Notes: a model not told the origin generated them from the letters alone. DNA of 34,739 bases from Mogibacterium sp. (GCA_017512145.1 JAFWHB010000016.1:1-34739); one strand, 5' to 3'; shown: positions 16,443 through 25,548, counted from the stretch's first letter. Program-made: numbers and translations.

Positions 16443-16970
16443 TTACAGCTGACTGTTCAGCCAATTCTGCCAAGCCTTGAATGTCTCTGGGCCTGCAACT
16501 CCGTCAACTGTAACTCCGAGGAACTTCTGCATAGCAGCAGATGTCTTGGTTCCCCAGTCTCCGTCAACAGCAGCACCAACCTTAGCCTGAATAGCCTTGA
16601 TTGTCTCTGGGCCGCAGCTGCCATCCTCAGTGATTCCGAGAACGTGCTGTGTTGTTGTGATAGTCTTAGGGCCCCACTTGCCGTCAACTTCAACCTTGTA
16701 CTTGGACTCTTCAGCAGCCTTAGCAGCAGCTTCTTCCTCTGCCTTCTTAGCCTCAGCGATCTTGAGCTCCTCAGCAGCCTTAGCCTCAGCAGCCTGTTTC
16801 TCAGCGAGCTTAGCCTTAACAGCCTCAGCAGCCTTCAGTCTAGCATCCTCAGCAGCCTTCTTAGCAGCCTCTTCTGCCTTCTTAGCCTCTTCAGCAGCCT
16901 TCTGTTCTGCTTCCTTTACAGCTGCCTCAGCGTCTTCTTTCTTGTTCTTGAGTTTATCAAATAATCCCAT
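16443..16970 (-). CDS. Coiled-coil protein with four 20-residue peptidoglycan-binding-like repeats
   Basis: 175 residues. An amphipathic start (MGLFDKLKNKKED) leads into a long Ala/Lys/Glu-rich coiled coil (about 12-90). Four repeats of exactly 20 residues follow, at 95-114, 115-134, 135-154 and 155-174, with pattern (V/E)DGxxGxxTxxxxQxxLG. Repeats 1 and 3 have DGxWG and KT; repeats 2 and 4 have GPET or its equivalent. This matches PG_binding_1-type half-repeats. There is no signal peptide or lipobox, so export is not explained. AGAGGTG precedes the ATG and a strong promoter lies upstream. Function unknown; an intracellular scaffold or a phage-lysin-like wall protein are both possible. Confidence 0.85.
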   Translation of the reverse strand: MGLFDKLKNKKEDAEAAVKEAEQKAAEEAKKAEEAAKKAAEDARLKAAEAVKAKLAEKQAAEAKAAEELKIAEAKKAEEEAAAKAAEESKYKVEVDGKWGPKTITTTQHVLGITEDGSCGPETIKAIQAKVGAAVDGDWGTKTSAAMQKFLGVTVDGVAGPETFKAWQNWLNSQL

Positions 16971-16986
16971 AGTTCACCTCTTTTCT

Positions 16987-17003
16987 GCAGGGCATCGCCC
17001 TGC
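16987..17003 (-). promoter_or_regulatory. Hairpin in the 5' leader of the repeat-protein gene
   Basis: GCAGGGC/GCCCTGC, 7 bp with a 3-nt loop, lies directly upstream of the ribosome site of the minus-strand gene. It may stabilise the mRNA or affect ribosome access. No riboswitch class is recognised. Confidence 0.45.
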
Positions 17004-17038
17004 CCAATCAGCCAAATTGTCTGTGCCGGATTGTTATT

Positions 17039-17067
17039 ATTTTAAAGCCAAATTCCTATCGAGTCAA
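17039..17067 (-). promoter_or_regulatory. Promoter of the PG-binding-repeat gene
   Basis: On the minus strand, TTGACT (17062-17067) and TAAAAT (17039-17044) have 17 nt spacing. They lie about 70 nt upstream of the start codon. Confidence 0.7.
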
Positions 17068-17206
17068 TTGCGGATTCAGACGCGTCAAACTATTGATTAT
17101 TTCTATAATACGGGTTTCCACCTTGTTATCGGGGTGTAAAAGTTGGAAAATTTAAGTTAGTGAAATCTTACAGAGATTACTAGAGATTATTAGAGGAGAA
17201 TGTTTT

Positions 17207-18358
17207 ATGGAAATCATTAAGGAACTGCCTGCTGTGTTCGAAGAGTTCGCAGAAGCAAGGAGAAATGCATTCGTTAATGTTAAGAAGGTCAAGGATCAGG
17301 GCATCCCTGTTATCGGATCTTACTGCACATACTTCCCACAGGAGCTCGCAATTGCTGCCGGAGCTGCTACAGTCGGACTTTGCTCAACATCCGGTGAGAC
17401 CATTCCTGCAGCTGAGAAGGATCTGCCTGCTAACCTCTGCCCACTGATCAAGTCCAGCTATGGATTTGCTAAGGAAGACAAGTGCCCGTTCTTCTACTTC
17501 AGCGATATCGTTGTTGGTGAGAACACTTGCGACGGTAAGAAGAAGATGTACGAGCTGATGAGCGACTTCAAGGATGTCTTCATCATGGATCTGCCAAATT
17601 CACAGAGCGATAAGGGTCTTGAGCTCTACAAGGAAGAGCTTCTGAGAATGAAGGCTTATATCGAGAAGAAGTTCGAAGTTACCATTTCCGAAGAGGATAT
17701 GCGTAAGGCTGTCAAGCTCGAGAACGAGATCAGAGTTGCTAAGAAGCAGCTTGTTGACACAATGAAGAATGATCCATGCCCAGTAAGCGGACTCGATATG
17801 TTCCACGTACTCTACGGCAGCGGATTCAAGTTTGACCACACTGCAATCGTTCCTGAGATCGAGGCTGTCAAGGCTAAGATCGAAAAGGAATACGCTGAAG
17901 GCACTAACATTGGCAAGAAGGCAAGAATCGTTGTCACAGGATGCCCTATCGGAGGAGTTACAGAGAAGGTCATCAAGGCTATCGAGGATAACGGTGGTGT
18001 CGTAGTTGCAATGGAGAACTGCGTTGGCGCTAAACAGTACGACAGACTCATCGATGAGGATGCTGAGGACATCTGGGAAGCAACTGCTTACAGATATCTG
18101 CAAATTGGATGCTCAGTAATGACACCTAACCCTAACAGATATGATCTGCTCGGAAGAACTATCGACGAGTACAAGGCTGACGGCGTATTAGACATGACAC
18201 TTCAGGCATGCCACACTTACAATGTTGAGCACAAGTCAATCGAGAAGTTCTGCACAGAAGAGAAGCACACTCCTTACTTCCACGTTGAGACAGACTACTC
18301 AACAGCAGACGTTGCACAGCTCAACACAAGAATCGCAGCATTCATCGAGATGCTCTAA
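17207..18358 (+). CDS. Double-cubane-cluster / 2-hydroxyacyl-CoA dehydratase D-family protein
   Basis: Cytoplasmic Fe-S protein of 383 residues related to HgdB and to YjiM-type double-cubane-cluster proteins. Seen: [15 protein letters not shown], then Cys at 40, 59, 78, 93 and 108 (the last in the [20 protein letters not shown] signature), with further Cys at 191, 246, 272, 302, 335 and 349. Known: HgdB-like subunits work in pairs in dehydratases, while double-cubane proteins act as single-subunit, ATP-driven low-potential reductases; both need an ASKHA activator ATPase. Here it is a lone gene with neither a partner nor an activator nearby, which favours the double-cubane type, with the activator elsewhere. 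Ribosome site GAGGAG precedes ATG 17207. Confidence 0.88.
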   Translation: MEIIKELPAVFEEFAEARRNAFVNVKKVKDQGIPVIGSYCTYFPQELAIAAGAATVGLCSTSGETIPAAEKDLPANLCPLIKSSYGFAKEDKCPFFYFSDIVVGENTCDGKKKMYELMSDFKDVFIMDLPNSQSDKGLELYKEELLRMKAYIEKKFEVTISEEDMRKAVKLENEIRVAKKQLVDTMKNDPCPVSGLDMFHVLYGSGFKFDHTAIVPEIEAVKAKIEKEYAEGTNIGKKARIVVTGCPIGGVTEKVIKAIEDNGGVVVAMENCVGAKQYDRLIDEDAEDIWEATAYRYLQIGCSVMTPNPNRYDLLGRTIDEYKADGVLDMTLQACHTYNVEHKSIEKFCTEEKHTPYFHVETDYSTADVAQLNTRIAAFIEML

Positions 18359-18392
18359 GCAAATCGGAATCTGCTCTGAATCTAGACACAAG

Positions 18393-18420
18393 AGAAGCAC
18401 CCTTCGCAGGGTGCTTCTTT
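18393..18420 (+). terminator. Terminator after the double-cubane-family gene
   Basis: Perfect 10-bp stem AGAAGCACCC/GGGTGCTTCT (18393-18402 with 18409-18418) and a 6-nt loop, followed by TTTATTAATT. It lies 35 nt past the stop. It may also serve the converging kinase gene, though the minus-strand side has a weaker T-tract. Confidence 0.88.
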
Positions 18421-18429
18421 ATTAATTGT

Positions 18430-19764
18430 TTAAATTGGGAACTTCATGCTGAAGGTGCTGCCTCTTCCCGGCTCGCTCTCCACAGATACGCTGCCGCCGT
18501 GAAGCTCAGCTATCTCCTTGACCATTGCAAGGCCGAGGCCGCTGCCGTTCTCCGAGCGGCGGGATGTATCCGCCTGCCAGAACCTCTGCCATATCTTCTC
18601 CATATCCTCAGGGCTGATTCCTATTCCGTTATCAGCAACAGCGAGGACGGCGAAGTCCCCTTCCTTCCTGAGAGTCAGCCGGACAAATCCATTGTCTCGT
18701 CCGTATCTGTATGCATTCTGCAGGAGATTATATACCGCACGTGAGATAAGCGATGCATTGAAGCTGCATTCGATGCCCTCTTCGATGTCTGTTTCGAAGG
18801 AGATTCCCCTGTCGTCCTCAGGCACGAACTCTTCTGACGCAAGCTCCACGAACTGACTCAGGTCGCCTTTGCTCAGAGGATACCTGTCGATGCCATGCTG
18901 CAGGCGGGTGATTCCGAGGAGATCCTCGATCAGTCCGGACATGCGGTGCCCCTGCTCTTCTATGTTCTCGATAGAAGACCTGTACTCATCAGCAGTGGTT
19001 GCTTTGCGCTTAGCCCTGTCGCATTCGGCGAGAATGACCGATGTCGGAGTTCTCAGCTCATGAGAAGCGTCGGAGGTAAACTGCCGCTCAGCCTCGAAGA
19101 GCTTCTCAAGGCGCTCGAACATCCTGTCGAAAGCACCGGCCAGCTGCTTCATTTCCTTAGGGCCTTTCCTGAGATTGATCCTGTCAGTCAGATCGTCAGC
19201 ATCATTGATGGAATTTGCCGTCGATACAATGGTTTCGATTGGCTTGAATGTCCTCGATGATATCCACAGAGCGCCGAGGAATGTCAGCACCAGAATTATC
19301 GGCAGCAGGATGATCGTCAGCCTGCGGATGGCATCCATTATACCGATATGGCTGTCAGTGAGGACAGCACCTCTGATCCAGAGGCCGGAAACTTCCATAT
19401 CCACATACATGTCATACAGATAGAATTCCTTGTCACCTGACCTCACAGTCCTGATCGTGTTAGGCTTGAAAGGCTCCGAGGAGAAGTCCATATCCTCCTT
19501 GTCAGCCGAGAGCAGCAGGTCGCCGTTCGTGTTGTAGAACGAGCAGTACACACCGCGCTTGTACACAGAGAGGTCGTCCCACTCGAAAGTTCCGCGGTCA
19601 AATTCGACGTCGTTAGCGTTGTCGATGACGACGTCCACCAGATATGATGCAGGATCCTCCGGCAGACTGTGGCGGTTCATCACAAGGACGAACACCAGAG
19701 TCATTACCGACACGATCAGCACCATGAATGTTACCCACAGAGCAAGTCTTAACTTCGCAGACAT
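18430..19764 (-). CDS. Sensor histidine kinase (second two-component system)
   Basis: 444 residues. TM1 is at about 8-28, an extracytoplasmic domain of about 115 residues spans 30-145, TM2 is at about 148-168, and HAMP follows to about 222. The phosphoacceptor is H235 in SDASHELRTPTS. The ATPase domain shows NLLQNAYRYG, DNGIGISPEDMEKIWQRF and GSGLGLAMVKEI. It starts 3 nt after its response regulator, with GAGGAG upstream. The ligand is not evident. The extracytoplasmic part lacks a recognisable Cache or metal motif. Confidence 0.94.
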   Translation of the reverse strand: MSAKLRLALWVTFMVLIVSVMTLVFVLVMNRHSLPEDPASYLVDVVIDNANDVEFDRGTFEWDDLSVYKRGVYCSFYNTNGDLLLSADKEDMDFSSEPFKPNTIRTVRSGDKEFYLYDMYVDMEVSGLWIRGAVLTDSHIGIMDAIRRLTIILLPIILVLTFLGALWISSRTFKPIETIVSTANSINDADDLTDRINLRKGPKEMKQLAGAFDRMFERLEKLFEAERQFTSDASHELRTPTSVILAECDRAKRKATTADEYRSSIENIEEQGHRMSGLIEDLLGITRLQHGIDRYPLSKGDLSQFVELASEEFVPEDDRGISFETDIEEGIECSFNASLISRAVYNLLQNAYRYGRDNGFVRLTLRKEGDFAVLAVADNGIGISPEDMEKIWQRFWQADTSRRSENGSGLGLAMVKEIAELHGGSVSVESEPGRGSTFSMKFPI

Positions 19765-19767
19765 GGC

Positions 19768-20439
19768 TTACTCCTCTCTGAGGACCCAGCCGGTCCCCCA
19801 GACAGTGTGGATCAGCTTGGTATCGCGGCCCTTGTCTATTTTGCGTCTGAGATATCCGATATATACGTCCACGACATTGGTGCCGCCTTCGTAGTCAAAG
19901 TTCCAGAGATTGTTCTCGATCATTTCGCGTGAGAGTACAACACCCTTGTTCCTGATCATGTATTCGAGAAGAGCAAATTCCTTGGAAGTAAGGTCGACCG
20001 GAGCTCCTCCGCGTGTCACAGTCTTAGCCGAGGTGTCCACGACAAGATCGCCGACCTGATACTCATTGGTTTTGTTGCCGGTGTACTTCCTCGCCATGAC
20101 CTTGACAACGGCCCTCAGCTCGTCAAAGCTGAATGGCTTCGTCAGATAGTAGTCGCCGCCTGCCTCGAGACCTGTGACTTTGTCGAGGACACTGTCGCGT
20201 GCCGTCAGGAAAAGCACCGGAGAAGCGCAGCCCTGTGCCCTCAGCCTTTCAACGACGGTAAAACCGTCGAGCTTTGGCAGATTGACGTCGAGGATTATGA
20301 CATCGTAGTCTGCCGCCAGAGCATACTCTACGGCATCAGCTCCATCAAAGCATCTGTCGGTGCTGTAACCTTCATCGACCATAGCCTCGCTTATAAGGCG
20401 GTTCATATTCTTCTCATCTTCTACAACTAAGATTCTCAT
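19768..20439 (-). CDS. OmpR/PhoB-family response regulator (second two-component system)
   Basis: 223 residues. The receiver has the acidic pair E7-D8, phosphoacceptor D51 in IILDVNLP, switch Thr in FLTARD, and Lys in TKPF. The C-terminal winged helix includes NVVDVYIGYLRRKID and ends in IHTVWGTGWVLREE. It is the first gene of the RR-HK pair. The long upstream region contains a cluster of AGAATT half-sites that may be its own binding sites. It resembles CusR/MprA-type regulators; the physiological signal is unknown. Confidence 0.95.
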   Translation of the reverse strand: MRILVVEDEKNMNRLISEAMVDEGYSTDRCFDGADAVEYALAADYDVIILDVNLPKLDGFTVVERLRAQGCASPVLFLTARDSVLDKVTGLEAGGDYYLTKPFSFDELRAVVKVMARKYTGNKTNEYQVGDLVVDTSAKTVTRGGAPVDLTSKEFALLEYMIRNKGVVLSREMIENNLWNFDYEGGTNVVDVYIGYLRRKIDKGRDTKLIHTVWGTGWVLREE

Positions 20440-20514
20440 TCAAGTCCCTCCGCCCGGCAGCACACAGGCTGCCGTCAGATTATTATCTTATCCACAATAC
20501 TTATTGTAGGAAAT

Positions 20515-20583
20515 AATTCTAAGAATTCAATTAGAAAATGGGAGAAGAATTTTTTTGAAAGAATTATCGTTTCTAATAATTCT
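20515..20583. promoter_or_regulatory. Cluster of AGAATT half-sites upstream of the response regulator
   Basis: AATTCT-A-AGAATT is at 20515-20527, AGAATT at 20546-20551, and an inverted repeat AGAATTAT/ATAATTCT at 20560-20567 with 20576-20583. Five half-sites in 69 nt, 76 nt upstream of the regulator start, suggest an operator array, perhaps autoregulatory. AT-richness makes chance partly possible. Confidence 0.4.
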
Positions 20584-20707
20584 CTTAGTTTTGACCTCTA
20601 TACTACAGACATCGAGTCAGGACAAACGGCCGGGCAAGAAGGTCCGGCGAGAACATATCAGACAACATTAAACAGCAATACTCACAGTCACGCATAATAT
20701 AGAAATT

Positions 20708-20737
20708 CCCCGCCCCGGCAGCCGCCAGGACGGGGAG
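20708..20737 (-). terminator. Terminator of kup
   Basis: A 13-bp GC-rich stem (20708-20720 with 20725-20737, G-U pairs allowed) with a 4-nt loop lies 12 nt after the kup stop. The tract after it on the minus strand (AATTTCTAT) is only moderately T-rich. Confidence 0.75.
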
Positions 20738-20748
20738 TTTCGTTTTGA

Positions 20749-22773
20749 TTACATTTTCTCGTATATTCTGTGTTCCGGAGTGACCCTTTCGAGTCTTTCC
20801 TGGGTGTTCCTCTTAGGCAGGAATAGCGGTACATACTCGATAATAAGATTAGAAGTATCGAGGCCGAACCACTTCGCAGGGCTTCCGGCTACTCTTCTTA
20901 TATGATACTTCGTGTGGATCAGAATATTGTCTATGGTTGACAGGTCGTCTTCGAGCGGCATCATCTTACGGAGCATGCAGAACTTAAATGAGCCTACATT
21001 TGAAGATCCATAGATCGAATGCTCCTTCTTCTGTGGCGGAAGTTCACCGGTCGCAAGCAGGTCATGGACGATCTGCCTGAGATAGATGTTGACGCTCTGC
21101 TTGACCTTGAATCCGAGATTCAGGTTGACTCTGAAGATGAAGTCAGTTCCGAATGTCTCGACCTCATACTCACGCTGGTACGGCTGGTTTGTCGTGTTCA
21201 CGCTGATGAACCAGTATGCATCCGCCCTCTTAGGGTCCTTATCGAGGATAGAGTATAGGATGTCCCTGTCGATTTCTTCGAGGTTGTCACCCTTAGCGAT
21301 GTATACGAGATTGTTAGCGCAGAGCGGGGTTTCCTCATCTTCCTTAAGGCCTTCAACTGCACCGATATAATCTCTGAATGGCAGCAGGATCTTCTGCATG
21401 CGCTCGATCTGTGTGCCGCGGTACCAGCTGATCATGATAAACAGGATCGCCAACGAGAGGATGACTGCAACATAACCGCCGACGGCAAATTTGCCAAGGC
21501 TGGAGATGAAGAATATGCCCTCAAGAGCGAAGAATATCAGGGCGAAGAGTGTGGCTCCGATCTTCATATTCTTGCAAGCTCCGATGTATATAGTGAACAT
21601 CACCGTCATCATGAGCATGCTGATGGTGATCGCAAGACCGTATGCATTCTCCATGCGTGAGCCACTCCTGAAGTACAGGATGACTGCGATACAGAGAACC
21701 CACAGGATCTTATTGATGATAGGCACGTATATCTGGCCCTTGGTATCTGACGGATATCGCACGTTGAGGTGCGGCATCAGGTCAAGGCTCGCTGCCTCAT
21801 GGACCAAAGTATAGCTGCCGCTGATCAGGGCCTGGCTGGCGATGATCGCTGCGAGAGCACTGAGTATGATCGATACTGGCCTCAGAGCCTCAGGGAGCAT
21901 CATGTAGAACGGATTCAGATCAGCTTCACCTGCAAGTTTGGTATTCGTGATGTTCCTGATGATCCATGCGCACTGCCCCATGTAGTTCAGGATCAGGCAG
22001 ACCTTGACGAAAGGCCAGCTGAACATGATATTCTCTCTGCCGACATGGCCCATGTCCGTGTACAGAGCCTCCGCACCTGTTGTACAGAGGAATACACTTC
22101 CTAGGATCATGAGTCCTGCCTTGTTCTCAGGACTGAAGAGCACCCTGACCGCATAGAGCGGATTGAGAGCTTTGATGATCCAGAGGTTGCCAAGCGACAA
22201 CCAGATGCCGGTGATTCCAAGGAACAGGAACCATATCAGCATGACCGGACCGAAGAGCCTGCCTATCGCACTCGTTCCGTTACGCTGGATCAGGAACAGA
22301 GCGGTTACGATGGTGACAGTAATCACCAGAACCAGGAACTGCCCATCCCCGAGGATTTTGTCCATGATCTCGATACTCCGGAGACCTTCAACAGCTGTCG
22401 TTACAGTTACAGCAGGAGTCAGAACGCCATCGGCGAGCATAGTGCAGCCGCCGATCATCGTCGGAATGATCAGCCACCCGCCGCACTGCTTGACAAGGCT
22501 GTACAAAGCGAATATGCCGCCTTCACCGTGGTTATCCGCCTTGAGCGCAATCAGCACGTGCTTGATAGTCGTGAGCAAAGTGATAGTCCAGATAACAAGC
22601 GAAAGCGATCCTACTATGAAAGTCTCGCTGACATTTGCTATGCCGCCGTTACCTTCGAGGATCGACTTCATTACATACATCGGCGATGTTCCGATATCAC
22701 CATAGACGATACCTATCGTTACAAGGAACATCCCCATGCTGAATTTGTTATTATGAGATTGCTCGATTTCCAT
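20749..22773 (-). CDS. kup: KUP-family potassium transporter
   Basis: Membrane K+ uptake protein of 674 residues. The family signature GIVYGDIGTSPMYV is at about 21-34, inside TM1. About twelve helices span to residue 460, including GEGGIFALYSL and GAEALYTDMGHVGRENI, followed by a hydrophilic C-terminal cytoplasmic domain of about 200 residues. Length and order fit the family. It lies 21 nt after the M20 peptidase gene, so the two are probably co-transcribed. A two-component system follows on the same strand but is separated by a terminator, so a regulatory link to K+ is only a guess. Confidence 0.96.
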   Translation of the reverse strand: MEIEQSHNNKFSMGMFLVTIGIVYGDIGTSPMYVMKSILEGNGGIANVSETFIVGSLSLVIWTITLLTTIKHVLIALKADNHGEGGIFALYSLVKQCGGWLIIPTMIGGCTMLADGVLTPAVTVTTAVEGLRSIEIMDKILGDGQFLVLVITVTIVTALFLIQRNGTSAIGRLFGPVMLIWFLFLGITGIWLSLGNLWIIKALNPLYAVRVLFSPENKAGLMILGSVFLCTTGAEALYTDMGHVGRENIMFSWPFVKVCLILNYMGQCAWIIRNITNTKLAGEADLNPFYMMLPEALRPVSIILSALAAIIASQALISGSYTLVHEAASLDLMPHLNVRYPSDTKGQIYVPIINKILWVLCIAVILYFRSGSRMENAYGLAITISMLMMTVMFTIYIGACKNMKIGATLFALIFFALEGIFFISSLGKFAVGGYVAVILSLAILFIMISWYRGTQIERMQKILLPFRDYIGAVEGLKEDEETPLCANNLVYIAKGDNLEEIDRDILYSILDKDPKRADAYWFISVNTTNQPYQREYEVETFGTDFIFRVNLNLGFKVKQSVNIYLRQIVHDLLATGELPPQKKEHSIYGSSNVGSFKFCMLRKMMPLEDDLSTIDNILIHTKYHIRRVAGSPAKWFGLDTSNLIIEYVPLFLPKRNTQERLERVTPEHRIYEKM

Positions 22774-22794
22774 TTCTTTTTTAAGTCCCCCTGA

Positions 22795-23934
22795 CTAGAG
22801 CGGTTGTCGCTCCTTAATTATCGCGGCAATGAGCTCTGCACCTGTTACGAGGTCTTCGACCAGTGCAAACTCATCTGTCGCATGCACATTCTGCATTCCA
22901 CAGGAAACGACAAGCCCATCAATGCCTTTCTCTGCGAACATATTATTATCACTGCCGCCGTGTGTCGGCACCAGATTGCCTGGCAGTCCCATTGTTTTGC
23001 AGGCTCTCCTGAAGCACTTTGACACTTCTGCCTCTTCAGATGTCCTGTATGCCTTGATATGAACTGTGTAGTCAAAGTCACAGGTTGCGCCGATCTTCTC
23101 TGCCTCGGCACGGAAAGTCTCGCCGACCTTCTTGGCTGCACTTAGTGTAGCTTCGTGGTCGAGTCCTCTGACTTCACCCTTGCATACGCATTCTCCCGGC
23201 ACGATGTTGGTCTGTATGCCTGCACTGATCGTACCGATGTTGAGTGTCATCTCAGGGGACAGCCTGCCCTGCTGTATCTTAGATATTGCTGATGCAGCAG
23301 CCTGAAGAGCGTTGATACCGTTCTCAGGCTCAAAGCCCGCATGAGCTGCTTTGCCCGTGATCTTAATGGTAAAGCTGATGATCGAAGGTGCTGCATTTGC
23401 TGCATGTCCCGGTGAGCCCGTAAGATCGATGACATACGCATCATGGGACTTGATCTGGCTGTAGTCAAATGACCTCGCGCCATCGCCATAGGTCTCCTCA
23501 GCGACAGTGAAGAGAACTTCGATGTCGCCGTGCCCTTCAGGATCTTCCTTGGCCATGCGGACAGCATCGAGGATCTCAACTATGCCGCACACATCATCAC
23601 CGCCCAGGACTGTAGTCCCGTCGCTGACGATCATTTCACGGCCCTCTTCATCTGTAATGATATGAGGCTTCTTGCCAAGACCCGGCTTGACCGTGTCCAT
23701 ATGAGCCGACAGAAGCACAGGCTTCTTATCCGCATTGCCCTTAAGAAAACCATATATATTACCGCACTCTGAGCCGCAGAGCTCAGCTGCATTGTCTTCA
23801 ATTACATCAAAACCAAGAGCTTCAAGCATTGGCTTTAGCTTGGCAGCTACAGCCTTCTCATGGAAGCTCTCTGAATCAAGACTTGTAAATTCAATAAACT
23901 GTTCGACCAGCCACTCTCTGTTTGCTCCGGCCAC
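22795..23934 (-). CDS. M20 family metallopeptidase (PepT-like)
   Basis: Cytoplasmic zinc aminopeptidase/carboxypeptidase of 379 residues. Metal and catalytic positions seen: H78 and D80 in SAHMDTV, bridging D113 in LGGDD, E146/E147 in AEET, D170 in VIDLTG, and His in QNVHATDE near the C-terminus. The lid domain (about 185-295) includes GKAAHAGFEPENGINAL. It resembles tripeptidase-T-like proteins. Start is GTG 23934, with GGAGG upstream. It probably finishes peptides taken up by the cell; it is grouped with kup rather than opp. Confidence 0.92.
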   Translation of the reverse strand: MAGANREWLVEQFIEFTSLDSESFHEKAVAAKLKPMLEALGFDVIEDNAAELCGSECGNIYGFLKGNADKKPVLLSAHMDTVKPGLGKKPHIITDEEGREMIVSDGTTVLGGDDVCGIVEILDAVRMAKEDPEGHGDIEVLFTVAEETYGDGARSFDYSQIKSHDAYVIDLTGSPGHAANAAPSIISFTIKITGKAAHAGFEPENGINALQAAASAISKIQQGRLSPEMTLNIGTISAGIQTNIVPGECVCKGEVRGLDHEATLSAAKKVGETFRAEAEKIGATCDFDYTVHIKAYRTSEEAEVSKCFRRACKTMGLPGNLVPTHGGSDNNMFAEKGIDGLVVSCGMQNVHATDEFALVEDLVTGAELIAAIIKERQPL

Positions 23935-23958
23935 AATTTACCTCCATCTGTAACTAAC

Positions 23959-24252
23959 CTATCTGAAATATTTGCCAACTTCGTCTTTGTAGACGAACTC
24001 TGTTGTGCCGCCACAGACCTTGCATCTCGCAGACCTGTAGCCGTAGCCATCACCGTATCCTCCGAATCCTTCCTGAAGATCCGGAGAGCCGCAGTGGGCA
24101 CATATGTGCTCGGCGCTGCCATCCCTGTTATCGACTGGAATGTGCTTGCCGTAATTCGGAAGAGATCTCGGATCTACTCTCTTTGCATCATCGAACCCGC
24201 AGGCAACCCTGTTGAGTTCTTCTTCCGTCATAACCCATCTGCCATCAGCCAT
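23959..24252 (-). CDS. Small zinc-ribbon protein
   Basis: 97 residues, family not recognised. Two CxxC pairs, C51/C54 and C77/C80, are separated by a Gly/Tyr-rich loop (EGFGGYGDGYGY) and form a likely zinc ribbon. The N-terminal half is a polar stretch. AAGGAG precedes ATG 24252, with a TATAAT near 24289-24294 (minus strand) as a possible -10 box. It is 24 nt before the M20 gene. It may bind nucleic acid or protein; nothing more can be said. Confidence 0.8.
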   Translation of the reverse strand: MADGRWVMTEEELNRVACGFDDAKRVDPRSLPNYGKHIPVDNRDGSAEHICAHCGSPDLQEGFGGYGDGYGYRSARCKVCGGTTEFVYKDEVGKYFR

Positions 24253-24336
24253 AAGATCAAACTCCTTAATAAGATAATACTTCTCTATTATATTCTATTC
24301 GTTAAATAAAGACTATCATAATAAATACGACTTATG

Positions 24337-24906
24337 TTACTTCTTTTTAGTGATCCACAGTATCTCCGGCGGATCGTTCTGCTGATTGAGCATACTCACA
24401 TAAGCCACATGGAATTTGCGTGAATCAAGAGCTTGCGCCCAGTCAAGGACACGCGCTTTCTCCAGTTTGCCTGCATCATGTCCATCGTACATCACGACAG
24501 TCACGATGCCGCCCCTCTGTATCGTCCTGAGAGCCACTTCAAGCCCCTCGATAGTCGTCTCTGCAGTGGTTGTAATACTATGGTCGCCTCCCGGAAGATA
24601 CCCGAGATTGAAGACGACCGCCGCCGCGCTGCCACCCGGCACATGCGAGCTCATCTCGGCAAATGACCGGTCCACGAAATGGACGTTATCTATCCCATGT
24701 GCGTGCAGCCTGGCCTCCGTGAGGATCAGAGCTTTGCGCTGGATGTCAAAGGCTAAGACCTGTCCCTCCGGGCCGACGGCCCGCGCGAGTGCTACTGTGT
24801 CCTGGCCTCCGCCACATGTCGCATCGACAACAGTATCGCCGGGCTCAACGTAGGCCAAAGTCACAGACATCGCGAGTTCAGTTGTACGTGTTATTAGGTC
24901 AGTCAT
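24337..24906 (-). CDS. mnmM: Class I SAM methyltransferase, MnmM/YtqB family
   Basis: 189 residues. The SAM-binding motif VVDATCGGGQDTVALA is at about 26-41, the acidic residue in FDIQRKA, FNLGYLPGGDHSITT at about 98-112, and the conserved VMYDGHDAGKLEK and MLNQQNDPPEILWI near the end. This matches the YtqB (formerly rRNA_methylase) family; B. subtilis YtqB is MnmM, which methylates the wobble-uridine side chain (nm5U to mnm5U) of tRNA. It lies 6 nt after the DUF1847 gene, so the two form a unit. Confidence 0.87.
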   Translation of the reverse strand: MTDLITRTTELAMSVTLAYVEPGDTVVDATCGGGQDTVALARAVGPEGQVLAFDIQRKALILTEARLHAHGIDNVHFVDRSFAEMSSHVPGGSAAAVVFNLGYLPGGDHSITTTAETTIEGLEVALRTIQRGGIVTVVMYDGHDAGKLEKARVLDWAQALDSRKFHVAYVSMLNQQNDPPEILWITKKK

Positions 24907-24912
24907 TTCACT

Positions 24913-25548
24913 CTACTCTTCCGGAAGGATCTTGCTCTTGTAATATGCATTAGCCTGATAGATTGCTCCGCACGGATTGTGTGCGAGGACGCGGTCTTTG
25001 GCCACGAGGGTCGTAACGAGAGCCTCCGAATACTTGTAGAAGAGGCTGTCGTGTCCGACGCAAAGTCCCATGACAACGTTGAAGTCAGTGCCTGCCTGAT
25101 TCAGGATCTCTGCCTGCATTATAGGATTGCACATTACGGCACCTGTCCTTGTCATATGCTCTTCATCGACACCGACATCGGCCTTGAGGAACGAGCCGAT
25201 CTTACAGACAGCACCATAGACCTCGAAGCCGTGCTTTCTGAGGATCCTGGCGAGTGTGCGGCTCTCGTCGATCAGGCCCACACAGGTCGCGATACCGATC
25301 TTGTGAAAGCCCATGCGGTTTGCAAACTCCATCAGCTCCTGCAGCCTTGTGTACTGAAGGTAATAATCATTCTCGATCTCAGCGGAGACAACAGATACCT
25401 TGTTGTTCTCTTCGTCTTCGTATAACTTGCGTACCTTCTCGATGGTCTCCTCACTGAGCTCCGTCGTCAGGCAGAAATCCGGATATTCCTTGTCTCTCTT
25501 GTGGCAGTTCAGAATTCCACAGTCTATACATGATTTCTTGTCTGGCAT
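24913..25548 (-). CDS. DUF1847 domain protein (predicted metal-binding)
   Basis: 211 residues. A Cys-rich N-terminus (C7, C10, C15 and C26, in SCIDCGILNC and DFCLTT) probably binds metal or an Fe-S cluster. The family core continues with IGIATCVGLIDESR, VCKIGSF, MCNPIMQAEILN, VVMGLCVGHDSLF and KDRVLAHNPCGAIYQ, with more conserved Cys. The function of the family is unknown, but it is widespread in anaerobes. AAGGAG precedes ATG 25548. It is translationally close to the methyltransferase. Confidence 0.9.
   Translation of the reverse strand: MPDKKSCIDCGILNCHKRDKEYPDFCLTTELSEETIEKVRKLYEDEENNKVSVVSAEIENDYYLQYTRLQELMEFANRMGFHKIGIATCVGLIDESRTLARILRKHGFEVYGAVCKIGSFLKADVGVDEEHMTRTGAVMCNPIMQAEILNQAGTDFNVVMGLCVGHDSLFYKYSEALVTTLVAKDRVLAHNPCGAIYQANAYYKSKILPEE

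Larger units (their letters stand above)
20440..20748. other. Intergenic region upstream of the second regulator
   Basis: 309 nt with no gene. The part nearest the regulator (20515-20583) is AT-rich and carries five AGAATT/AATTCT elements. The middle part (20600-20700) shows nothing I can name. The far end holds the kup terminator. Confidence 0.55.
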
